A DNA stretch of 64,000 bases from Marivita hallyeonensis (GCF_900129875.1 NZ_FQXC01000003.1:496001-560000); one strand, 5' to 3'. Counted from the stretch's first letter, positions 8,720 through 18,895 are shown. Made by a program: numbers and translations. Notes: generated by a model not told the origin, from the letters alone.

Positions 8720-9933
8720 TCGAAACGCCAGTTCTTGCGGCGGGGGACCCGCACGGCAAGCATGGGTTTCAACAGAGGTGACCGGAAACGCCTGAGATCG
8801 AGCGCCTCGTGAACGCCAACTGTTAATTCTCCGTTCAAACGGGTTTCGACCATCGCGCGCGAATAAAAGGGTGCATCCAGCATGCTCATCACTTGCTTGG
8901 GCTTGCATCCCAGATCCCCGCGCGTTTCCCGCCGCACGGCCCAGAGGGAGCGCTTGAACTCGAGCTGCGGCGGCAAAGGAATCTCGCTCGCCGCTCCGCC
9001 TTCCGTGAAATGAAACCCCGATCCCAATTCTGTCCCGTCAAGCCGGGTGGCATCGTAGAAACAGGTGCTTCCCCCCGCGGCCGGATACCGGCCCCAGGTC
9101 CAGTAGGAAAAGTCTTCTTCCAACGCGCGAGTGCCGAAATTGGCGTCAAAGTAGCCGTGCCCGTTCCATTGCCATCCCGGCGCATCAAGATCGACCGAGA
9201 TGTCCGAGACCGGACCAAATGGTCGCCAGACGTGTGCGCCGTCTTCGGTCAGTGGCAGTTCCACTTGCGTGATCGCGCTGGGCGTGACCGTGATCGTGCC
9301 GCGCACACGACTGATCAAGGGCGGCGAAGATACCTCGTTGACGTCGATGATCAGCTTCCCGTTGGCCCATCGCATGGAGGACGGACCGACCGTAAAGGCG
9401 TTCGCGGTCTGACGAAGCGCAGATGTGCCCCTGTCCGTCATGGTGAAGCGACCGCCGGGACCATAGGTGGCGACATTGATGCACACATGGTCTTCGGGGT
9501 TCTTGCGGCCCGACCAGCGGTACCAGGGCGAAAAGACCGACCCTATGAACCCGATGACCGAGACAGCGCGTTTGCCGTCGTCCGAGATGCCATCGACATA
9601 CCACCAGGCGTAGCCGTTTTCTGGGACCTTGAGGTTGAAGTTCGGTCCGTCACTATCGCCGCGGCCGCGTGCCTCCCGGAGAGCGCCGCCATCGGGACGC
9701 CCGCCCCCGGATGCGTCCCGCCGCCCGCCAGATAGAGCCCTTTGATCTTTGTCCGTGCGGTCGGGCGCTCCAGCGCGGCTGTCATTCCGTGCGGGGTCTG
9801 CCCGTAAAGCGAACCGGCGCTGCCGGGGAAGAGAGCGTCGAAGCTCTTCGCCATCGTCAGCGCGGCCGGTCCCGGCTCCGGTGAGAAGGTCAGCCCAAAG
9901 CGGCGAAGCGCCGGAAAAGTCCGTGTGTGACAT
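8716..9933 (-). CDS. crtC: Carotenoid 1,2-hydratase (hydroxyneurosporene synthase) CrtC; start unresolved
   Basis: The conserved CrtC sequence begins near 9640 (NGYAWWYVDGISDDG, FIGSVFSPWYRWSGR) and runs to VRVPRRKNWRF. CrtC adds water at C1 of neurosporene and its derivatives. The given start is the only in-frame ATG upstream; the ~93 residues it adds lie inside crtD in another frame and do not look like CrtC. No ATG, GTG, TTG or CTG occurs in this frame between 9930 and the GTG at 9486, which is too far inside the domain. The true start is therefore unresolved: a non-canonical codon, frameshift from crtD, or a sequence error. The product itself is secure; the 5' end is not. Confidence 0.85.
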   Translation of the reverse strand: MSHTDFSGASPLWADLLTGAGTGRADDGEELRRSLPRQRRFALRADPARNDSRAGAPDRTDKDQRALSGGRRDASGGGRPDGGALREARGRGDSDGPNFNLKVPENGYAWWYVDGISDDGKRAVSVIGFIGSVFSPWYRWSGRKNPEDHVCINVATYGPGGRFTMTDRGTSALRQTANAFTVGPSSMRWANGKLIIDVNEVSSPPLISRVRGTITVTPSAITQVELPLTEDGAHVWRPFGPVSDISVDLDAPGWQWNGHGYFDANFGTRALEEDFSYWTWGRYPAAGGSTCFYDATRLDGTELGSGFHFTEGGAASEIPLPPQLEFKRSLWAVRRETRGDLGCKPKQVMSMLDAPFYSRAMVETRLNGELTVGVHEALDLRRFRSPLLKPMLAVRVPRRKNWRFD

Positions 9934-11120
9934 ATCTCAAAGTCCTCGGGGTGTGCCGCGCGTTCGGTTAGCGGCGGGGTGTTCATGATGATCTCGAAGC
10001 GCTCTTCCGCGCCGGGTGGAAAGGCGCCAAGCCCGCGATCCTCGGCGCAAAGGTAAAGCGTCGGTTCGGTGGGGATATCGCCCTTTGCGATCTCCTCGAA
10101 TTCGTTCTTCGTCGGATCGCAGAAAAACAGGTTGTGATGGACGAGCGGCACGTCAGAGGGAACGGCCTTGAAGCTCCAGACATTCGCCGAATGACTTCTG
10201 GCGCGTTTGGTGGTGATTTGCGCCTCTGTCTTGGTGGTCTCTCCCAACAGCCCAAGAGCAAGCGCGCGGGGATCACCATTGAAGACAACCCTGTCTGCAC
10301 TCAATCGCTCACCGGTCTCCAGCACAACGCCTGTCACACCATTTGTGCCGACATCGATAGACGCCACATGCGCGCCAGTTCGGATCGTACCGCCCTTGGT
10401 TTCGATGAGCTTCGCCAAGGCGCAGGCGAGGGCATGCATCCCGCCTTTGACGCACCAGACACCCTGTGCCTCGGCTTCCCAGATCAGGGAAAGCAGAGCG
10501 GGGGACCTGTCCGGCGAACCGCCGACATATGTTGCGTACCGACCGAAGAGCTGCCGCAGCCGGGGGTCTGTGAAGCTCGACGTCAGTAGTTGCTTCAGCG
10601 TCTTGGTTGGGGCCATGTCCCGGATCAGGTGTGGGTGGCGCATAACATGCGAGGCCAGCCTGCCGATGCGAGGCTCTGCCTCCCGCATCATCGGGTCGCG
10701 AAATCCCTCGAACAGGCGTTTCGCACGGTTTGAGAAGGCGATGAATTCGGCCTTTGCCGATGCCCCCACAAATCGCCCAATGGCGTCAGCGCTGCGATCC
10801 TGATCGGGAAAAAGGTCAAGCGGTCCGTCATCAGGCCACCAATGGCGCGCGAGGATGTCTTGCGGGACAAGCGACACGTGATCGGTCAGGGCCTCACCCG
10901 CATCTGCGAACATGTCTTCGAAAACGTCCAGCATGGTGAGTACCGTCGGACCCGCATCGACGCCATCGACCTGGCGCATCTTTCCACCAACGGTCGCGTG
11001 GCGTTCCAGAATGGTGACATCGAACCCGCGGTGGACAAGCGGCAGGGCCGTGGCAAGACCACCGATACCTGACCCGATGACGATCACGCGGTCAGAGCTA
11101 TGACGCGGGTTTTTCATCAT
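9543..11120 (-). CDS. crtD: Methoxyneurosporene (1-hydroxycarotenoid 3,4-) dehydrogenase CrtD
   Basis: 525 residues. FAD motif VIVIGSGIGGLATALPL at about residues 12-28 and C-terminal LYLAGGGTHPGAGVPMAALSG place it in the CrtI/CrtD desaturase family; its divergence from crtI and its pairing with crtC identify CrtD, which introduces the 3,4 double bond. The last ~40 residues after GRHAAAAIVTD are unlike the family, being a second-frame reading of crtC, so the frame runs over 100 bases past the expected end. Expression is from the PpsR-controlled crtD-crtE divergent region. Confidence 0.94.
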   Translation of the reverse strand: MMKNPRHSSDRVIVIGSGIGGLATALPLVHRGFDVTILERHATVGGKMRQVDGVDAGPTVLTMLDVFEDMFADAGEALTDHVSLVPQDILARHWWPDDGPLDLFPDQDRSADAIGRFVGASAKAEFIAFSNRAKRLFEGFRDPMMREAEPRIGRLASHVMRHPHLIRDMAPTKTLKQLLTSSFTDPRLRQLFGRYATYVGGSPDRSPALLSLIWEAEAQGVWCVKGGMHALACALAKLIETKGGTIRTGAHVASIDVGTNGVTGVVLETGERLSADRVVFNGDPRALALGLLGETTKTEAQITTKRARSHSANVWSFKAVPSDVPLVHHNLFFCDPTKNEFEEIAKGDIPTEPTLYLCAEDRGLGAFPPGAEERFEIIMNTPPLTERAAHPEDFEICHTRTFPALRRFGLTFSPEPGPAALTMAKSFDALFPGSAGSLYGQTPHGMTAALERPTARTKIKGLYLAGGGTHPGAGVPMAALSGRHAAAAIVTDRTSTSRSQKTATPGGMSMASRTTANALSRSSGS

Positions 11121-11146
11121 CGAATTGTTGACTCACATTTGCCAAG

Positions 11147-11164
11147 TGTCCAGTATGATTTACA
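11147..11164. promoter_or_regulatory. PpsR/CrtJ-type palindrome, crtD-crtE region, site 1
   Basis: TGTCCAGTATGATTTACA, an exact TGT-N12-ACA match in the 90-bp crtD-crtE divergent gap. It covers the -35 hexamer of the proposed crtE promoter. Confidence 0.85.
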
Positions 11165-11187
11165 CTAGTGTGTCAGATAAATATGAC
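11159..11187 (+). promoter_or_regulatory. Proposed crtE promoter (sigma-70-like)
   Basis: TTTACA (11159-11164), 17 bp, TATGAC (11182-11187). The -35 lies in PpsR site 1 and the -10 lies in PpsR site 2, so repressor binding would block polymerase directly. The predicted leader is short, with Shine-Dalgarno AAGGAG just before the crtE ATG. Confidence 0.55.
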
Positions 11188-11188
11188 A
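11171..11188. promoter_or_regulatory. PpsR/CrtJ-type palindrome, crtD-crtE region, site 2
   Basis: TGTCAGATAAATATGACA, an exact TGT-N12-ACA match six bases from site 1, the close spacing typical of cooperative PpsR/CrtJ pairs. Confidence 0.88.
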
Positions 11189-11210
11189 ACACCTTGCCAA
11201 GGAGCGTCCG

Positions 11211-12086
11211 ATGGGACTTCAGACCCGCATCAATGCCGCCGTCGAATCGGCCATTCACGTCGGACAAAGCGGGAGCGCTCCGTCAAAGCTCTCGGACGCT
11301 TTGCACTACGCCTGCACACCTGGAGGTGCGCGGATCAGACCGACGATCCTTTTGTCGGTGGCGATGGCCTGTGGTGATGACGCGCCGGAAATCACCAACG
11401 CCGCCGCAGCAGCACTGGAATTGATCCACTGTGCCAGTCTCGTGCATGACGACCTTCCCTGCTTCGATGACGCAGATATCCGCCGCGGCAAACCGTCGGT
11501 CCATCGCGCCTATTCCGAACCCCTGGCAGTGCTGACCGGCGACTCCCTGATCATCCTCGCGTTCGAGATCCTCGCCCGCGCCGCCGTACATTCCCCGGAT
11601 CGGGCCGTACGGTTGATCCGTACGCTATCCCATCAATCGGGCATGCCGAACGGCATCTGTGCCGGGCAAGGCTGGGAAAGCGAAGCGAAGATCGACCTGT
11701 CCGCCTACCACCGTTCCAAGACCGGTGCCCTATTCATCGCGGCAACCCAGATGGGGGCGATTGCCGCCGGACAGGATGAAGAGCCGTGGTTCGAACTTGG
11801 CGCGCGCATTGGCGAGGCGTTCCAGGTCGCCGATGACCTGCGGGATGCGCTGTACGATAGTGAGACGCTTGGCAAACCGGCAGGGCAGGACGATCTTCAT
11901 GGTCGGCCGAATGCCGTGTCACAGCTTGGCGTCGATGGCGCGATATCACGGTTGCGGGACATTCTGTCCGGTGCCATCTCGTCGATCCCATCCTGCCCGG
12001 GTGAGGCGCAACTGGCTGAAATGGTTCGTCTGCAAGCCGAAGCCTTGACGCCCGTCCCGGCAAGCCGCGCGGCAAAAGCCGGTTGA
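11211..12086 (+). CDS. crtE: Geranylgeranyl diphosphate synthase CrtE
   Basis: 291 residues with both aspartate-rich motifs of chain-length prenyl synthases: VHDDLPCFDDADIRRGKPS (from about residue 78) and VADDLRDALYD (about residue 205). It makes GGPP for carotenoids and for the bacteriochlorophyll tail. AAGGAG precedes the ATG with good spacing. It begins the long crtEF-bchCXYZ-puf run; crtF follows after one base. Confidence 0.96.
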   Translation: MGLQTRINAAVESAIHVGQSGSAPSKLSDALHYACTPGGARIRPTILLSVAMACGDDAPEITNAAAAALELIHCASLVHDDLPCFDDADIRRGKPSVHRAYSEPLAVLTGDSLIILAFEILARAAVHSPDRAVRLIRTLSHQSGMPNGICAGQGWESEAKIDLSAYHRSKTGALFIAATQMGAIAAGQDEEPWFELGARIGEAFQVADDLRDALYDSETLGKPAGQDDLHGRPNAVSQLGVDGAISRLRDILSGAISSIPSCPGEAQLAEMVRLQAEALTPVPASRAAKAG

Positions 12087-12087
12087 G

Positions 12088-13233
12088 ATGGCCCTAGCGA
12101 CGGATACGCCGCCGGCCACACATACGCCGAAGGTTGGCCTTCGAACGCGCCTGATGCGCCTGATCGCGCGACCAGGATTTCAGCGCTGGGCATCGACGTC
12201 TCCGCTGACCCGTGGCGTCGCGGCGAAAGACGGGGCCGCGCTTTTCGATATCGTGCAGGGCTTCGTGAAGTCGCAAGCTCTGTTTGCATTGGTAGAACTG
12301 CGCGTACTGCATCGGCTCATGGACGGGGCGCGTTCTGCCACTGATCTTGCGGGGCTCTGCGTGCTGCCGCTCGACCGGATGGAACGCTTGCTTCAGGCGG
12401 GCGTCGCGATGGATCTTCTTAGGCGGGATCGGAAAGGACGGTACGGTCTTGCCCGACAGGGGGCAGCGCTTGTGGGTGTTCCCGGGCTTGAAGACATGAT
12501 CCGACACCACGCCGCGTTTTATCGCGACCTGAACGATCCGGTCGCGCTCTTGCGCGGGGATGTGCAGACAGAGCTTGCGCAATTCTGGCCGTATGTCTTC
12601 GGCGCAGAGAATGCGACGGATTCCGATGTATCGAACCGCTATTCCGACCTGATGGCCCGCTCGCAAGAGATTGTTGCGGCGGACACATTGGCGACGGTCA
12701 GGCTCAATGAAACGAAATCACTTCTCGACATCGGCGGCGGATACGGCGTTTTCGCCGAAGCTTTGGTTTTGAAGTACCCGAATCTGACAGCAACCGTGTT
12801 CGACCTTCCGGCCGTAGCCCCGAATGCGATAGCGCGAATTGAGGCGTCGAAAGCCAAGGACCGTTTGTCCTTTGTACCAGGGTCTTTCCGCGATGATCCT
12901 CTGCCGCGGGGAGCGGACACTATCTCTTTGATCCGTGTCCTGTACGACCACGAGGATGACACCGTGGCGGCATTGCTGGCCAAGGTGTTTGAAGCGCTGC
13001 CTGAAGGCGGCCGGCTTCTTGTTTCCGAACCGATGTCCGGCGGCGCCAAGCCCGAAATCGCGGGTGACGTGTATTTCAGTTTCTACTGCATGGCGATGCA
13101 GACGGGCACGGTGCGCAGCGCCGAGCGGATTGGCGAGCTGTGTCGGAATGCCGGGTTTCAGGGCATCAAAACCTACCCCTCGCGCCGTCCCTTTGTGACC
13201 TCGGTTTTGACCGCTTTGAAAACGGCAACCTGA
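12088..13233 (+). CDS. crtF: Hydroxyneurosporene O-methyltransferase CrtF
   Basis: 381 residues. An N-terminal helical dimerisation region is followed by a SAM-binding Rossmann domain with LLDIGGGYGVFAEAL (about residue 212). It transfers a methyl group to the 1-hydroxyl of carotenoids to give the methoxy end group of spheroidene. It starts one base after crtE. The intergenic region after it holds two PpsR sites and the bchC promoter. Confidence 0.95.
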   Translation: MALATDTPPATHTPKVGLRTRLMRLIARPGFQRWASTSPLTRGVAAKDGAALFDIVQGFVKSQALFALVELRVLHRLMDGARSATDLAGLCVLPLDRMERLLQAGVAMDLLRRDRKGRYGLARQGAALVGVPGLEDMIRHHAAFYRDLNDPVALLRGDVQTELAQFWPYVFGAENATDSDVSNRYSDLMARSQEIVAADTLATVRLNETKSLLDIGGGYGVFAEALVLKYPNLTATVFDLPAVAPNAIARIEASKAKDRLSFVPGSFRDDPLPRGADTISLIRVLYDHEDDTVAALLAKVFEALPEGGRLLVSEPMSGGAKPEIAGDVYFSFYCMAMQTGTVRSAERIGELCRNAGFQGIKTYPSRRPFVTSVLTALKTAT

Positions 13234-13263
13234 ACGGGAACAATTCAGGTTTACACTCCAAGG

Positions 13264-13281
13264 TGTCCATTATAGTTGACA
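13264..13281. promoter_or_regulatory. PpsR/CrtJ-type palindrome, bchC promoter, site 1
   Basis: TGTCCATTATAGTTGACA, exact TGT-N12-ACA. Its 3' half is a consensus TTGACA -35 hexamer for bchC. Confidence 0.88.
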
Positions 13282-13303
13282 GATACGAGTGTAAGAATAA
13301 ACT
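13276..13303 (+). promoter_or_regulatory. Proposed bchC promoter
   Basis: TTGACA (13276-13281), 16 bp, TAAACT (13298-13303). Both hexamers fall inside PpsR palindromes. This gives the bchCXYZ-puf genes a start point independent of crtE. Confidence 0.5.
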
Positions 13304-13307
13304 GACA
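13290..13307. promoter_or_regulatory. PpsR/CrtJ-type palindrome, bchC promoter, site 2
   Basis: TGTAAGAATAAACTGACA, exact TGT-N12-ACA, eight bases from site 1. Confidence 0.88.
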
Positions 13308-13380
13308 CCAACAAAAATTACATCTGTCTCGCCCGAATTGATTCTCGGTTTTGGCGCGGCGTCCACCGCAGGAGGTCAGG

Positions 13381-14322
13381 ATGCACACCCACGCCGTCGT
13401 TCTAAACGCCCCCAAAACCCTTGCGCTGGAAACTGTCGAACTTACGGATCCGGGCGCGGAAGACCTTGTTGTTGAAATCGCCCATTCCGGCATTTCTACC
13501 GGAACCGAAAAGCTTTTCTGGTCCGGCGATATGCCGCCGTTTCCGGGCATGGGGTATCCGCTGATCCCCGGCTACGAGGCCTCGGGCGAAGTTGTCGAGG
13601 TGGGTGCAAACAGCCGGTATAAGGTGGGTGACCACGTCTTCGTTCCCGGCGCGAATTGCTACGATGGTGTTTTCGGTCTGTTTGGCGGAGCCACCAAGCG
13701 GCTTGTGACCGATCAGGATCGTGTCACGCGCATCGATCCGGGCCTCGGGGCGCAGGGCGCACTTCTCGCCTTGGCCGCAACCGCGCGCCACGCGATGGCC
13801 GGGTTGGACAAGGCAGTGCCGGACCTGATCGTTGGTCATGGGGTTCTTGGCCGCCTTTTGGCCCGATTGACGATTGCCGCTGGAGCGCCCGCTCCAACCG
13901 TCTGGGAAATTGATCCGGCCCGTGCGACCGGGGCCGAGGGATACGACGTCGTCCACCCCGACAAGGACGAGCGTCGGGATTACACCTCCATTTACGACGC
14001 AAGTGGCAATGGCGGCTTGCTCAACGATCTTGTGGGTCGCATTACAAAGGGCGGAGAGATCGTGCTTGCCGGGTTCTACACCCAACCGCTGCAATTCTCC
14101 TTCCCGCCGGCCTTCATGAAAGAGGCGCGGTTCCGTGTCGCCGCCGAATGGACGCGCGAAGATCTGACTGCCACGCGCACCCTTGTCGAAAATGGCGCGC
14201 TAAGCCTTGACGGCCTCATCACACATCAAGCTGCGGCTAAGGATGCGCCCGGTGCCTATCGCACCGCGTTCGAAGATCCGACCTGCCTGAAAATGATCCT
14301 CAACTGGGAGACGCCTTCGTGA
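13381..14322 (+). CDS. bchC: Bacteriochlorophyllide a dehydrogenase BchC
   Basis: 313 residues from ATG 13381 ([17 protein letters not shown]); a GGAGG six bases upstream decides this start over an in-frame codon at 13351. It is a medium-chain dehydrogenase/reductase with dinucleotide-binding segment [14 protein letters not shown]. It oxidises the 3-hydroxyethyl group of bacteriochlorophyllide to 3-acetyl, a late step of bacteriochlorophyll a synthesis. The GTG of bchX overlaps its stop. Confidence 0.96.
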   Translation: MHTHAVVLNAPKTLALETVELTDPGAEDLVVEIAHSGISTGTEKLFWSGDMPPFPGMGYPLIPGYEASGEVVEVGANSRYKVGDHVFVPGANCYDGVFGLFGGATKRLVTDQDRVTRIDPGLGAQGALLALAATARHAMAGLDKAVPDLIVGHGVLGRLLARLTIAAGAPAPTVWEIDPARATGAEGYDVVHPDKDERRDYTSIYDASGNGGLLNDLVGRITKGGEIVLAGFYTQPLQFSFPPAFMKEARFRVAAEWTREDLTATRTLVENGALSLDGLITHQAAAKDAPGAYRTAFEDPTCLKMILNWETPS

Positions 14323-15320
14323 AAGATGACGTTCCGAACCTGAAAGACTTCGACCAACGTCTGCGCGACGAAGCGAATGAAGACCTCGCCGATGTCATTC
14401 CGGCGGAGGCAACAAAGAAAACCCAGATCATCGCGATCTATGGCAAAGGCGGGATCGGCAAATCGTTCACGCTGGCGAACCTCAGCCACATGATGGCGGA
14501 GCAGGGCAAACGCGTGTTGCTGATCGGATGTGATCCGAAGTCCGACACGACGTCCCTTCTGTTTGGTGGCAAGGCCTGCCCGACAATCATCGAGACCTCG
14601 ACCCAGAAAAAGCTGGCTGGCGAAGAGGTCAAGATCGGCGACGTCTGCTTCAAGCGCGGTGGCGTCTTTGCGATGGAGCTTGGTGGACCGGAGGTCGGTC
14701 GCGGGTGTGGCGGACGCGGGATCATTCACGGTTTCGAGCTTTTGGAGAAGCTAGGCTTCCACGATTGGGATTTCGACTACGTCCTGCTCGACTTCCTCGG
14801 TGACGTGGTCTGCGGGGGCTTCGGTCTGCCGATTGCAAGGGACATGGCGCAGAAGGTGATCCTTGTCGGATCGAACGATCTGCAGTCGCTCTACGTGGCG
14901 AACAACGTATGCTCGGCCGTGGAGTATTTCCGCAAGCTGGGCGGAAACGTCGGGGTCGCGGGTCTTGTCATCAACAAGGATGATGGCTCGGGCGAAGCAC
15001 AAGCCTTTGCCGAAGCGGTTAACATCCCCGTGCTGGCGTCGATCCCGCAGGATGACGACCTGCGCAAGAAATCCGCGAATTACCAGATCGTCGGCACCGA
15101 TGCGTCGCCTTGGGGCGCGCTGTTTGCCGAGCTTGGCATGAACGTTGCCAAAGCGCCTCCGGTGCGTCCGGCACCGCTCAGCCAAGACGGTTTGCTTGAA
15201 CTGTTCGATGGGTCCGAAACCGGGGCGGGCATCACGCTCGAACCAGCCACCGACACAGATATGCGCGGCAAGAACGCGGCGCCGAAAGAAACTTTGGAAG
15301 TGATTTACGACGACGCGTAA
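14319..15320 (+). CDS. bchX: Chlorophyllide reductase iron protein BchX
   Basis: 333 residues, GTG start overlapping bchC by four bases. It is a NifH-like ATPase with P-loop [16 protein letters not shown] and the two cluster-ligand cysteines in GRGCGGRG and [11 protein letters not shown]. As a homodimer with a bridging 4Fe-4S cluster it passes electrons to BchYZ, which reduces ring B of chlorophyllide. GKSF (rather than GKST as in BchL) is typical for BchX. Confidence 0.97.
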   Translation: MKDDVPNLKDFDQRLRDEANEDLADVIPAEATKKTQIIAIYGKGGIGKSFTLANLSHMMAEQGKRVLLIGCDPKSDTTSLLFGGKACPTIIETSTQKKLAGEEVKIGDVCFKRGGVFAMELGGPEVGRGCGGRGIIHGFELLEKLGFHDWDFDYVLLDFLGDVVCGGFGLPIARDMAQKVILVGSNDLQSLYVANNVCSAVEYFRKLGGNVGVAGLVINKDDGSGEAQAFAEAVNIPVLASIPQDDDLRKKSANYQIVGTDASPWGALFAELGMNVAKAPPVRPAPLSQDGLLELFDGSETGAGITLEPATDTDMRGKNAAPKETLEVIYDDA

Positions 15321-15360
15321 GGGCCAGCCACCCAAGCGTGATGGGAACGAAAGAGACGAT

Positions 15361-16923
15361 GTGAGCAACGAAGAAACATACGACGAAACGGCAGAGGTTG
15401 AGGTCATCCGCGGTGAACCGCGGGCCGAGACCGATGTGGCGATGCCTGCGGATGGCCTGGGGTGCCACTCTGGATCCGAGTTGGAAAAGGCGGCGCGTCT
15501 TGCCGGAAATTCCGAGATGCTCGACCAGTTTGCCAAGGACTATCCCGTGGGTCCGCATGATCAGCCCCAAAGCATGTGCCCGGCTTTCGGGTCCTTGCGA
15601 GTTGGTTTGCGGATGAAGCGGACGGCGACAGTTTTGTCGGGGTCCGCCTGTTGTGTGTATGGCCTGACGTTCGTGTCCCACTTCTACGGAGCGCGCCGGT
15701 CGGTTGGCTACGTTCCGTTCAATTCTGAAACGCTCGTCACCGGCAAACTGTACGAAGACATCCGGGATTCCGTACATGAGATGGCCGACCCGGATCGGTT
15801 TGACGCGATCGTCGTCACAAACCTCTGCGTGCCCACCGCGTCCGGGGTGCCGCTGCGGTTACTTCCGAAAGAGATCAACGGCGTCCGGATCGTCGGCATT
15901 GATGTGCCGGGATTTGGCATTCCGACACATGCCGAGGCAAAGGACGTCTTGGCTGGCGCGATGCTCAACTACGCGCGGGAAGAGATCAAAGCAGGTCCGG
16001 TGCAAGCGCCCGAAGGTGGCAAATCGGATCGTCCGACGGTGGCGCTACTAGGCGAAATGTTCCCGGCCGACCCGATGATGATCGGTGCAATGCTTGCCCC
16101 TATGGGTCTTGCTGCTGGTCCTGTTGTTCCGTGCCGTGAGTGGCGAGAATTGTACGCCGCTTTGGACTGTGGTGTCGTCGCTGCGATCCATCCATTTTAC
16201 ACCGCCGCGATCCGCGAATTTGAAGCCGCCGGTCGTCCGATTGTTGGCTCTGCACCGGTTGGTCATGATGGCACGGCCGCTTGGTTGGCGAATATCGGCG
16301 ATGCGTTCAACATCCCCAAAGACCAGATTGCCGCCGCGCAAAACGCTTTCCTCCCGGCGATCAAAGGTGCGCTGGCACAGGCGCCGATCAAAGGCACGAT
16401 CACCCTTTCCGGCTACGAAGGGTCCGAGCTGTTGGTCGCGCGCCTGCTCGTCGAAAGCGGTGCGGATGTACGGTACGTCGGAACGGCTTGCCCGCGCACG
16501 CAATGGTCAGACCCAGACCGGGATTGGCTGGAAAGCAAGGGCATCAAGGTCACCTATCGCGCGTCGCTCGAAGACGATTGCGCGGCAATGGAAGCGGTGC
16601 AACCGGACCTCGCCATCGGGACGACACCCGTGGTTCAGAAGGCCAAGGAGCTTGGCATCCCCGGCCTTTACTACACCAACCTGATTTCCGCGCGGCCTCT
16701 GATGGGTCCTGCCGGTGCCGGGTCTCTTGCCGAAGTCATCAACGCCGCCATCGCGGGCAAGTCCCGCATGGACGAGATGAAGGCGTTCTTCGAAGGCGTC
16801 GGCCATGGTGACACCGCTGGAGTCTGGGAGGGGTCTCCGAACCTGCGGCCCGACTTCCGCGCGGCGCATCAGAAGAAACTCGACAAACAGGCGCGTGCCG
16901 CCAAAGCGCAGGAGATGATCTGA
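15361..16923 (+). CDS. bchY: Chlorophyllide reductase subunit Y
   Basis: 520 residues, GTG start, 40 bases after bchX. Cysteines suited to cluster binding occur in [17 protein letters not shown] and GSACCVYG within the first 120 residues, as in the NifD/BchN-related family. With BchZ it forms the catalytic component that reduces the C7=C8 bond of chlorophyllide a. Its stop overlaps the bchZ start by one base. The N-terminal ~30 residues are acidic and probably variable. Confidence 0.96.
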   Translation: MSNEETYDETAEVEVIRGEPRAETDVAMPADGLGCHSGSELEKAARLAGNSEMLDQFAKDYPVGPHDQPQSMCPAFGSLRVGLRMKRTATVLSGSACCVYGLTFVSHFYGARRSVGYVPFNSETLVTGKLYEDIRDSVHEMADPDRFDAIVVTNLCVPTASGVPLRLLPKEINGVRIVGIDVPGFGIPTHAEAKDVLAGAMLNYAREEIKAGPVQAPEGGKSDRPTVALLGEMFPADPMMIGAMLAPMGLAAGPVVPCREWRELYAALDCGVVAAIHPFYTAAIREFEAAGRPIVGSAPVGHDGTAAWLANIGDAFNIPKDQIAAAQNAFLPAIKGALAQAPIKGTITLSGYEGSELLVARLLVESGADVRYVGTACPRTQWSDPDRDWLESKGIKVTYRASLEDDCAAMEAVQPDLAIGTTPVVQKAKELGIPGLYYTNLISARPLMGPAGAGSLAEVINAAIAGKSRMDEMKAFFEGVGHGDTAGVWEGSPNLRPDFRAAHQKKLDKQARAAKAQEMI

Positions 16924-18389
16924 TGCTTATTCAAGATCATGATCGCGCGGGCGGCTACTGGGGGGCGGTTTACGCCTTTACCGCCGTGAAGGGCCTGCAA
17001 GTTGTTATCGATGGGCCGGTCGGGTGTGAAAACCTGCCTGTCACATCCGTTCTCCATTACACAGATGCGCTACCGCCGCACGAGCTCCCCATCGTGGTGA
17101 CTGGCCTCGGTGAGGAGGAGCTGGGTCGGGAGGGGACCGAGGGGGCGATGAAACGCGCCTGGAGTGTTCTCGATCCAGCTCTCCCTGCGGTCGTGGTGAC
17201 TGGGTCTATTGCCGAGATGATCGGTGGTGGGGTGACTCCGCAGGGGACTAACATCCAACGCTTTCTGCCGCGCACCATTGATGAGGATCAGTGGGAAAGT
17301 GCGGATCGTGCAATGACGTGGATCTTCACGGAATTCGGCATGACCAAGGGCCGGATGCCACCCGAGAAGAAGCGTGAAGAGGGTGCGAAGCCACGCGTGA
17401 ACATCCTCGGACCGATGTACGGCACGTTCAACATGCCCTCGGACCTTGCCGAAATTCGGCGTCTGGTTGAAGGCATCGGGGCCGAGGTGAACATGGTGAT
17501 GCCGCTGGGCGCGCATCTGGCCGAGATGCGGAACCTTGTGAACGCTGACGTCAACATCTGTATGTATCGCGAATTTGGTCGCGGGCTTTGCGAATGTTTG
17601 GGCAAACCCTATCTCCAAGCGCCGATTGGCATGGATTCAACGACGAAGTTCCTGCGCAAGCTGGGCGATATGCTGGGCCTCGACCCGGACCCGTTCATCG
17701 AACAGGAAAAGCATTCGACGCTGAAGCCAATCTGGGATCTGTGGCGCTCGGTTACGCAGGACTTCTTTGCAACGGCCTCTTTCGGGATCGTTGCGAACGA
17801 AACCTACGCGCGAGGCATCCGGAATTACCTTGAAGGCGATCTGGGTCTGCCCTGCGCCTTTGCCGTTGCACGTGTGGCCGGTGCGAAGACCAACAACGAA
17901 GAAGTACGGTCGATGATCCAATCCAAGAAGCCTTTGGTGCTTATGGGGTCAATCAACGAAAAGATGTACCTCGCCGAAATGCAGGCCGGGCATGGCCCGC
18001 AGCCAACCTTCATTCCGGCGTCATTTCCCGGCGCTGCCATCCGCCGCCATACTGGGACGCCGATGATGGGCTACGCGGGGGCGACCTATCTGCTGCAGGA
18101 GGTCTGCAACGGACTGTTCGACGCGCTTTTCCACATCCTGCCGCTGGGCACGGAGATGGACAAGGCGGACGCCACTCTTACACCACTGCGCCGCGATTTC
18201 CCCTGGGACGCCGATGCGCAAGCCGAACTGGACCGGATCGTATCCGAGCATCCCGTTCTCACCCGAATTTCTGCTGCCAAGAACCTGCGCGACGCCGCAG
18301 AGGCCGCAGCCCTGAAACAAGGCGCTGAACGCGTCGTCTTCGAGACGGTTCAAGCCCTGTCAAACACCCAAGGAGGACCGACCACATGA
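16923..18389 (+). CDS. bchZ: Chlorophyllide reductase subunit Z
   Basis: 488 residues, the NifK/BchB-related partner of BchY. The cluster-ligand region is [17 protein letters not shown] near residue 40. A C-terminal helical domain follows. The stop overlaps pufQ by ATGA, so chlorophyllide reductase and the puf genes are coupled, the classical superoperon link. I could not identify a clear puf promoter inside the 3' end of bchZ. Confidence 0.96.
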   Translation: MLIQDHDRAGGYWGAVYAFTAVKGLQVVIDGPVGCENLPVTSVLHYTDALPPHELPIVVTGLGEEELGREGTEGAMKRAWSVLDPALPAVVVTGSIAEMIGGGVTPQGTNIQRFLPRTIDEDQWESADRAMTWIFTEFGMTKGRMPPEKKREEGAKPRVNILGPMYGTFNMPSDLAEIRRLVEGIGAEVNMVMPLGAHLAEMRNLVNADVNICMYREFGRGLCECLGKPYLQAPIGMDSTTKFLRKLGDMLGLDPDPFIEQEKHSTLKPIWDLWRSVTQDFFATASFGIVANETYARGIRNYLEGDLGLPCAFAVARVAGAKTNNEEVRSMIQSKKPLVLMGSINEKMYLAEMQAGHGPQPTFIPASFPGAAIRRHTGTPMMGYAGATYLLQEVCNGLFDALFHILPLGTEMDKADATLTPLRRDFPWDADAQAELDRIVSEHPVLTRISAAKNLRDAAEAAALKQGAERVVFETVQALSNTQGGPTT

Positions 18390-18613
18390 CGGATTTCACC
18401 TCTTCTGACACGCGCTCTCACAAGCACGGTCACACAAAACGGGGAACCGAGTTCCTGGTTTATTTCAGCATCATCTTCATCGTCGCGATCCCGTTCGCGT
18501 TCGTGATCTGGATGCTCGAAGTGTTCCAGAAACAGACGCTCAACATGCGCGGGCCGCTGGCGCGCGCGTGGTGTGAAGCGGATCGGATCACACCCCTGAT
18601 TTTCTCAGCCTGA
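18386..18613 (+). CDS. pufQ: PufQ, pigment-assembly protein
   Basis: 75 residues with a polar N-terminus and one hydrophobic segment ([19 protein letters not shown], about residues 26-44). PufQ is a small membrane protein required for normal bacteriochlorophyll levels; its biochemical role is debated (porphyrin carrier or assembly aid). Placement between bchZ and pufB with an ATGA overlap with bchZ supports the call. A structured 118-base gap follows. Confidence 0.9.
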   Translation: MTDFTSSDTRSHKHGHTKRGTEFLVYFSIIFIVAIPFAFVIWMLEVFQKQTLNMRGPLARAWCEADRITPLIFSA

Positions 18614-18631
18614 AAGGGTTGGGGAGCGAGA

Positions 18632-18676
18632 CTGTCTGCCCGGCGGGGCGGACAGGACCTGCGGAGCCTTGGCTCC
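18632..18676 (+). other. Paired hairpins in the pufQ-pufB spacer
   Basis: Hairpin 1 is 18632-18655 (10 bp with one G-U pair, 4-base loop); hairpin 2 is 18663-18676 (GGAGCC..GGCTCC). In Rhodobacter, structures between pufQ and pufB mark the 5' end of the stable processed pufBA mRNA. A role here as a 5' stabiliser is inferred. Confidence 0.5.
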
Positions 18677-18731
18677 AAGGGACCCGGCCGCAGGGAGTGC
18701 GGCGTCAGCATAACGTTCCGGAGGAAAGTTC

Positions 18732-18881
18732 ATGGCTGATAATACCGACCTGTCCTTCACAGGTCTTACTGACGAGCAGGCCCAGGAGCTGCATTCCGTC
18801 TACATGAGCGGCCTTTGGCTGTTCTCGGCGGTTGCAGTGGTTGCACACCTTGCAACCTTCATCTGGCGCCCGTGGTTCTGA
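18732..18881 (+). CDS. pufB: LH1 antenna beta subunit PufB
   Basis: 49 residues: a polar N-terminal third containing [14 protein letters not shown], one membrane helix and the C-terminal IWRPWF. His39 ([11 protein letters not shown]) is the expected axial ligand of the antenna bacteriochlorophyll, and His21 is the second conserved histidine. GGAGG nine bases upstream gives a strong ribosome-binding site, fitting the high expression of antenna genes. pufA follows after 14 bases. Confidence 0.96.
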   Translation: MADNTDLSFTGLTDEQAQELHSVYMSGLWLFSAVAVVAHLATFIWRPWF

Positions 18882-18895
18882 GGAAGGATTAGAAA

